In this document: piece after piece, positions 5,777 to 9,432 of the stretch
Numbering within the stretch: the stretch's first letter is position 1
Layout of the letters: each line of letters begins with the position of its first letter
The notes under the pieces: model-generated
Database searches by the model: none
What the model was told of the DNA's origin: nothing
Seen by the model: only the letters and a program-made list of their open reading frames with translations
Program-made: the position numbers and the translations under genes
Assembly: GCA_005878515.1 (NCBI GenBank)
Contig: VBLZ01000003.1
Coordinates: 1-9,432 of the forward strand
Reading direction: 5' to 3'
From: Methanobacteriota archaeon
Lineage (GTDB): Archaea; Thermoplasmatota; Thermoplasmata; RBG-16-68-12
Length of the DNA stretch: 9,432 nt

Positions 5777-7336
5777 ATGGCCGGCGACGCGGACGTCGTC
5801 TTCGTCGACGGCAAGGTCTTCACCGCGTCGCGCGAGCGCCCGTGGGCGAAGGGCCTCGCGGTTCGGGGCGATCGATTGCTCGCCGTCGGGAGTTCGACGC
5901 AGGCGGAGCGGTGGCGCGGTCGCCGCACGCGGCTCGTCGACCTCCGAGGAGCCGTCGTCGTCCCCGGCTTCATCGACTCCCACGCGCATGTGGCCGACTC
6001 CGCGGGTGAACGCGGATGGACTCGGCTCGATGGGACGCGCGATCTGGAGGACGCGATGGCTCGACTCCGGAAGACAGCCTCCTCAACCCCTCATGGCGGA
6101 TGGGTCATCGGGATCGACTGGGATGAGGTGAAATGGCCGGAGCGTCGATTCCTCACACGAGACGACCTCGACCGGGTCTCGACGGAACACGCAGTGGTCG
6201 CGCGCCGAATCGACTGCCACATCGGTTCGCTGAACTCGACGGCCCTCGAACGGGCGGCGGATCTCGTCGGGGTGCGGGGCTTCGACGTCGACGCGTCGGG
6301 CCGGCCGACGGGCATCCTGACGGAGGACGCATTTGCCGAGTTCCACCTGCGCTTTGAGGGGGGTGAGGCAGCGTTCGAACGCGGCCTTCCGGCCATGGCA
6401 CGGATGGCCCAACGCCTCGGGATCACGTCGATTCACGACGTCGTGGGCCGCGCAGGCTTGAGGGACCACCAAGCCGCCCAACGTGCCGGACGATCCCGCG
6501 TCCGGGTCTACGCGATGCCGAGGGATTCCATGCTGCGCGCGCTCGTCGAGGGCGGACTCCGCACCGGATTCGGAGACCCGTGGCTCCGACTCGGTCCGAT
6601 CAAGATCTTCGCGGACGGCTCCCTCGGCGCATACACCGCCGCCCTCGCCGCTCCGTACGTCGGACGGCCCGGAGAGAAAGGGATGCTCATTCACTCGCCG
6701 ACGGAGCTCCGGTCGATCTTGATGACGGCACACGAGGCCGGTTTCCAGACCGCGACCCATGCGATCGGGGACGCGGCGATCCGCCTCGTCGTCGAGACCC
6801 TCGAGGAGATCCAGGATTCGGCGCCCCGGAAGGACGCGCGGCACCGGATTGAACACTACGAACTTCCGGACGCCGAGGTCTTGCGGAGGACGAAAGCCGC
6901 GGGCATCGTGGCGTCGTGCCAGCCGAACTTCATTGGGCAGTGGAGCGGCCCGGGGGACGTGTACGAAAGCCGCCTCGGACGAGAGCGGTCTGTGGCGAAC
7001 AATCCGTTCCAAAAGATCCTGCGAGCCGGCATCCCGATGTGCTTCGGATCCGACGGCATGCCGTATGGGCCGCTCTTCGGCATCCACTGGGCGGTGAACG
7101 GATTCTTCGAGGACCAGCGCATCTCCCCGGAGGACGCGATTCGCGCCGCCACGGCCGGTGGCGCGTACGCCAGCTTCTCGGAGAGCGAGACAGGCACTCT
7201 CGAGGCGGGCAAGCTTGCCGATTTCGTCGTCCTCCGCGGCGACCCGTTCGAAACTCCTGAGCGGATCGCGCAGCTGCGGGTCGGGTCCACGTGGATCGGC
7301 GGCGAACGCGTGTACGCGGGATCGCCGAAATCGTGA
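5777..7336 (+). CDS. YtcJ-like metal-dependent amidohydrolase (amidohydrolase 3 type)
   Basis: From the ATG at 5777 the protein has 519 residues, normal for the family. It starts with the small beta domain typical of these enzymes (VVFVDGKVFTASRERP), then VVPGFIDSHAHV (61-72) with metal ligands His69 and His71. RRIDCHIGSLNSTAL (143-157) is a YtcJ hallmark. IKIFADGSLGAYTA (275-288) follows, where Lys276 is probably the carboxylated bridging lysine, then THAIGDAA (327-334), HRIEHYE (356-362) and FGSDGMPYGP (423-432) with Asp426. The C-terminus has LEAGKLADFVVLRGDPF (475-491). Relatives cleave amide or formamide bonds, but most are uncharacterised. An in-frame start at 5681 would add 32 unrelated residues inside the aminotransferase and is rejected. 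One base separates it from the aminotransferase stop (TGAGATG), so translation is probably coupled. No signal peptide; cytoplasmic. Confidence 0.92.
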   Translation: MAGDADVVFVDGKVFTASRERPWAKGLAVRGDRLLAVGSSTQAERWRGRRTRLVDLRGAVVVPGFIDSHAHVADSAGERGWTRLDGTRDLEDAMARLRKTASSTPHGGWVIGIDWDEVKWPERRFLTRDDLDRVSTEHAVVARRIDCHIGSLNSTALERAADLVGVRGFDVDASGRPTGILTEDAFAEFHLRFEGGEAAFERGLPAMARMAQRLGITSIHDVVGRAGLRDHQAAQRAGRSRVRVYAMPRDSMLRALVEGGLRTGFGDPWLRLGPIKIFADGSLGAYTAALAAPYVGRPGEKGMLIHSPTELRSILMTAHEAGFQTATHAIGDAAIRLVVETLEEIQDSAPRKDARHRIEHYELPDAEVLRRTKAAGIVASCQPNFIGQWSGPGDVYESRLGRERSVANNPFQKILRAGIPMCFGSDGMPYGPLFGIHWAVNGFFEDQRISPEDAIRAATAGGAYASFSESETGTLEAGKLADFVVLRGDPFETPERIAQLRVGSTWIGGERVYAGSPKS

Positions 7337-7397
7337 GGGAGGCGCAGTCGACCAGCGATCGATCGGCGCGCGGCCCCCGTGATTTGCTTCGCGTCGT

Positions 7398-8285
7398 TCA
7401 GCCGCTCGTCGCAGCGACCTGGGCCTTCAGCGCGCGGTGCAGGCTGCCCCACACCTTCCCGTCCTTGCGCAGCTTGTTCTCGTAGTTGTTCATCTCGGCC
7501 CATGTCTCGAACGCGGCCTTCGTCTTCGCGTCGAACTTGCCGGAGCCCGGACCCCGGTAGAGCCCGAGGGCCGCCAAACCCGCCTGGATCTCCCGCACGA
7601 CGTTCGGCTTGAGGACGACGACATCCTTCGGATCCTCTCGGGTCAAGAGGGTCAAGTCGTACACGTTGAAAATGCGGATGAGTTCCTCGATCGGGGCCGG
7701 ATGATCGTCGACCCGAATGTCGATCCAGCGGTCGTTGAAGCCCGCGTACCCACCGCCCTGGCGGACGACGAGGAGGGCCGCGCTCTGCTGGCCTCGCTTG
7801 TCGCCTCCGGCGCGTTGTCCCGCGCTGAGCGCCGCAAGGAGACGCACCGGCAGGTCGCCCTGGGTCACCTCGAACGCCCGGGCCAACGCCTTCAGGACTT
7901 CCTCGCCCGCGAGGATGTTGCCCTGGGCGGCGAAGTTTCGGCCGACGACGTGGCCCGCCCAAGGGAAGCACTCTTTCCCGGTGTAGGATGAGGCTCGGCC
8001 TCGCGCGTCGACGACGCCGATCTGCCGCTGCGCGGCCTCCTTGTCCTCGGTCACAAGCTTCTTCACGACGTCCTTCGGCGCGATCCCCCGCTTCAACATC
8101 GCAAGGGCGTCGCGCCCGTACGCGGTGTTCGCGTAGGCCTGCGTCGCCACCGCCCCGACGCGCGCCGCGGCGAAGGGCACGACCGCCCCGACCGCGACGA
8201 ACTTCGATTCGACGGCCGCTCCGAGATCTTTTGTCTTCGGATCGAACGCGACGATGCTGAACGTGGACGGTCGCGCCCGAGTCAT
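7398..8285 (-). CDS. DUF1028 family protein with C-terminal peptidoglycan-binding-like domain
   Basis: Residues about 8-215 are a DUF1028 domain, a predicted Ntn-hydrolase fold: TFSIVAFDP (8-16), AAVESKFVAVGAVVPFA (23-39), GAVATQAYAN (44-53), YTGKECFPWAGH (101-112), AQGNILAG (120-127) and GDKRGQQSAALLVV (161-174). Residues about 225-285 (EIQAGLAALGLYRGPGSGKFD onward, ending at VWGSLHRAL) look like the putative peptidoglycan-binding domain often fused to DUF1028 in bacteria. No enzymatic activity is established to my knowledge. Seven residues (MTRARPS) precede the conserved TFSIVA, which is where family members usually begin. No signal peptide or membrane span is seen, so a cytoplasmic location is likely. 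The gene is convergent with the amidohydrolase (61-base gap) and divergent from the HAD gene (85-base gap). No Shine-Dalgarno is seen; AT-rich GAAATAG about 25 bases upstream suggests a leaderless transcript. Transfer from bacteria is possible. Confidence 0.9.
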   Translation of the reverse strand: MTRARPSTFSIVAFDPKTKDLGAAVESKFVAVGAVVPFAAARVGAVATQAYANTAYGRDALAMLKRGIAPKDVVKKLVTEDKEAAQRQIGVVDARGRASSYTGKECFPWAGHVVGRNFAAQGNILAGEEVLKALARAFEVTQGDLPVRLLAALSAGQRAGGDKRGQQSAALLVVRQGGGYAGFNDRWIDIRVDDHPAPIEELIRIFNVYDLTLLTREDPKDVVVLKPNVVREIQAGLAALGLYRGPGSGKFDAKTKAAFETWAEMNNYENKLRKDGKVWGSLHRALKAQVAATSG

Positions 8286-8306
8286 GCCGCCGGAAACGAG
8301 CGGACG

Positions 8307-8314
8307 CTATTTCG
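8307..8314 (-). promoter_or_regulatory. Candidate TATA box for the DUF1028 gene (leaderless)
   Basis: The minus strand reads CGAAATAG, centred about 25 bases before the ATG at 8285. That distance would make the start codon the transcript's 5' end, which agrees with the absence of a Shine-Dalgarno. Weak match to the archaeal consensus. Confidence 0.3.
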
Positions 8315-8334
8315 CCGTTTCCCCGTTCCCGCAA

Positions 8335-8343
8335 CGCTTATCC
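8335..8343 (+). promoter_or_regulatory. Candidate TATA box for the HAD gene (near-leaderless)
   Basis: CGCTTATCC is centred about 32 bases before the ATG at 8371, and no Shine-Dalgarno precedes that ATG. It is a weak TATA match supported mainly by position. Confidence 0.25.
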
Positions 8344-8370
8344 TCACCGCGAAGCTCCGCGACCCCGCGG

Positions 8371-9111
8371 ATGAACGTCCTTCTCGATCTCTATGGGGTC
8401 CTGCTCGACCACGAGAAGATGTTTCGTGGATACCGCGAGCGACTCGCCGAGCTCCTGACGGCACGTTTCGGCGGCGATCCGGACGCGTGGCGGCGGGCCC
8501 ACGATGAGGCCTGGGTGACGTACGTCCAGCGGGTGAACGCGGCCGACTGGGAGTCGCGAGGCTACGCGGACGTCGTCGATGAGCTCGATGCACGGCACCT
8601 TGCGGAAATGTTCGACCGCGCCGGTGTACGCGCGCCACGGACGGACGTGCTGTCCGTGTCGAGAGAACTCGAACGAGAGGCGATGGCTCGCGTCAACGCG
8701 CGCTACCCGGATGCGCGCACGGCGATCGAACGGCTCCGGGCGGCGGGCCACAAAGTGTACGTCGCGACGGGAGGCAGCGAGACGAACGATGCCGCGCTCC
8801 GTGGGGCCGGCCTGATCGATCTGATCGACGGGATCTTCACGGGCCACTCGCAGAACGCGCAGAAAGGACAATCGCGCTATTGGCGCGACATCCCGACCCA
8901 GCTCGCCACCAAACCCGGAGACTGCGTCCTCGTCGACGATCGTCTGGATTATCTCGAGGCCGCGGCGTCGGTCGGAATCCTGGCTCTATTGCTAGACCGG
9001 AAGGGAGCGCAGCGCCCCGAGGCGATGCCGTCGTACGTGCAGGCGACGCTCCGGAACCTCGCGGGACTCCCGCACTGGGTCGAACTTCGGGCTGCCCCAA
9101 ACCTTCGTTGA
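8371..9111 (+). CDS. HAD-superfamily hydrolase
   Basis: I take the ATG at 8371, giving 246 residues. The protein then begins MNVLLDLYGVLLD with HAD motif I at the N-terminus, as is normal; the frame extends 39 codons further upstream but with no conserved-looking sequence. Motif I is DLYGVLLD (Asp6 as the nucleophile). The second position is Tyr8 rather than Asp, as in haloacid-dehalogenase-like members with DxYGT. A helical cap spans about residues 15-100. Motif II is VYVATGG (129-135, Thr133). Lys165 (AQKGQSRYW) may be motif III. Motif IV is VLVDDRLDYLEAAASVGI (186-203, Asp189/Asp190/Asp193). The C-terminal stretch (about 212-246) appears unrelated to the fold core. A small-molecule phosphatase or dehalogenase-type hydrolase is expected; the substrate is unknown. 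Its immediate neighbours face other directions, so it is probably a single-gene unit. Confidence 0.88.
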   Translation: MNVLLDLYGVLLDHEKMFRGYRERLAELLTARFGGDPDAWRRAHDEAWVTYVQRVNAADWESRGYADVVDELDARHLAEMFDRAGVRAPRTDVLSVSRELEREAMARVNARYPDARTAIERLRAAGHKVYVATGGSETNDAALRGAGLIDLIDGIFTGHSQNAQKGQSRYWRDIPTQLATKPGDCVLVDDRLDYLEAAASVGILALLLDRKGAQRPEAMPSYVQATLRNLAGLPHWVELRAAPNLR

Positions 9112-9136
9112 GTCGGGACGGCCGCTGGGAGGGGAA

Positions 9137-9173
9137 TGCCTAGACAGGCAAGTGTACCTCTACTTAGAGGTAC
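9137..9173. terminator. Tandem inverted repeats between convergent genes, candidate bidirectional terminator or RNA hairpins
   Basis: Two perfect inverted repeats stand three bases apart: TGCCT-AGAC-AGGCA (9137-9150) and GTACCTCT-ACTT-AGAGGTAC (9154-9173), both with 4-base spacers. In RNA the second stem can grow outwards through two G-U and two A-U pairs to about 12 pairs (9150-9177). They fill the middle of the 87-base gap between the HAD stop and the endA stop, the place for a two-way terminator. No long T-run follows on either strand (only CGTTTCG to the right), and archaeal termination relies mostly on T-runs, so a protein-binding or mRNA-end-protecting role is an alternative. Confidence 0.45.
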
Positions 9174-9198
9174 GTTTCGTCCCGTCGCGATCTGGACG

Positions 9199-9432
9199 TC
9201 AAGGCCTCACGCGTTCGAGCTTCACGTATCGCACACCGTGTCCGACTTCGCCGAAGAGGATCTGCTTCTTCACGCCGTGCGCGAGTCGGACGGCCCGGCT
9301 GATTTCCGGCCACGCCCCGCGGTGGCCCTTTGGCACCACATGGACGAGATACTTCGCGTGATGGGTCTCCGGGTCGCCCTCGTACGCCCGGAAGTGGGAG
9401 CCATACTTGAAACCGGTCTTCGAGATGACCCC
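9199..9432 (-). CDS. endA: tRNA-splicing endonuclease EndA, C-terminal catalytic part (runs off the right edge)
   Basis: Only the last 77 residues are in the window; the start lies beyond base 9432. The sequence runs GVISKTGFKYGSHFRAYEGD, then HHAKYLVHVVPKG (24-36), WPEISRAVRLAHGVKKQIL (41-59) and VRYVKLERVRP at the end, just before TGA (9201-9199). This is the conserved catalytic domain of archaeal and eukaryotic splicing endonucleases, which cut introns out of precursor tRNAs at the bulge-helix-bulge. The catalytic triad is visible: Tyr17 (RAYEG), His25 (HAKYLVH) and Lys55 or Lys56 (HGVKKQ), numbering the visible part. The Tyr-His loop seems slightly shorter than in characterised homologs, from memory. 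The subunit architecture (short homotetramer, fused dimer or other) cannot be told from this fragment. It converges on the HAD gene across the tandem hairpins. Confidence 0.93.
   Translation of the reverse strand, partial: GVISKTGFKYGSHFRAYEGDPETHHAKYLVHVVPKGHRGAWPEISRAVRLAHGVKKQILFGEVGHGVRYVKLERVRP

Noticed and set aside
4510..5973. Long minus-strand open frame (487 codons) opposite the second aminotransferase
   Set aside because: Its translation is arginine-rich low-information sequence with no motif, and it covers a clearly real gene and its promoter; a GC-driven shadow.
6856..8334. Minus-strand open frame of 492 codons spanning the amidohydrolase end and the DUF1028 gene
   Set aside because: It runs out of frame through the DUF1028 gene and antisense to the amidohydrolase; both have convincing conserved motifs and this frame has none.
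8254..8370. Upstream extension of the HAD protein
   Set aside because: HAD motif I normally sits within the first about 10-15 residues, which fits the ATG at 8371; the extension also overlaps the start of the divergent DUF1028 gene.
9152..9361. Plus-strand open frame of 69 codons over the endA end
   Set aside because: It is antisense to the conserved EndA catalytic domain and has no recognisable content.

Overview
The window reads as a piece of archaeal chromosome. It carries a TFIIB-type transcription factor (TFB), the H/ACA ribonucleoprotein subunit Gar1 and the end of an archaeal tRNA-splicing endonuclease, none of which occurs in bacteria. The DNA is strongly G+C-rich and most codons end in G or C. 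Genes have short spacers, several start codons lack a Shine-Dalgarno, and TATA-like AT-rich patches lie about 25-35 bases ahead of starts. A high-GC euryarchaeal lineage, perhaps a Thermoplasmata relative, is my best guess. That guess is an inference from gene content and composition, not from a search.

Layout from left to right. (1) A minus-strand pair: a fold-type I aminotransferase (264-1397) whose stop overlaps the start of an ornithine cyclodeaminase/mu-crystallin-family gene that runs off the left edge (1-264). (2) A 271-base divergent spacer with a palindrome and AT-rich promoter candidates. (3) The plus-strand information-processing pair gar1-tfb (1669-2833), whose coding regions overlap by 41 bases. 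(4) A minus-strand unit: a PhzF-family protein (3559-4470) followed by an unrecognised small multi-pass membrane protein (2877-3497). (5) A plus-strand pair, divergent from phzF across only 42 bases: a second aminotransferase of the kynurenine/methionine aminotransferase type (4513-5775) and a YtcJ-like amidohydrolase (5777-7336). (6) A minus-strand DUF1028 protein with a C-terminal peptidoglycan-binding-like domain (7398-8285). (7) A plus-strand HAD-family hydrolase (8371-9111). (8) A tandem hairpin element, then the 3' end of endA on the minus strand (9199-9432).

Two themes run through the window. One is core RNA and transcription machinery (gar1, tfb, endA). The other is amino-acid or amine metabolism: two aminotransferases, a ketimine-reductase-like enzyme, a PhzF isomerase-like enzyme and an amidohydrolase, in tightly packed pairs whose substrates cannot be read from sequence. 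I see no CRISPR array, tRNA, rRNA, insertion sequence or prophage. The strongest leads outside ordinary genes are the tandem inverted repeats near 9137-9173, the palindrome at 1514-1529, and the TTAA element at 4508-4515 that appears to serve phzF but overlaps the start codon of the opposite gene.
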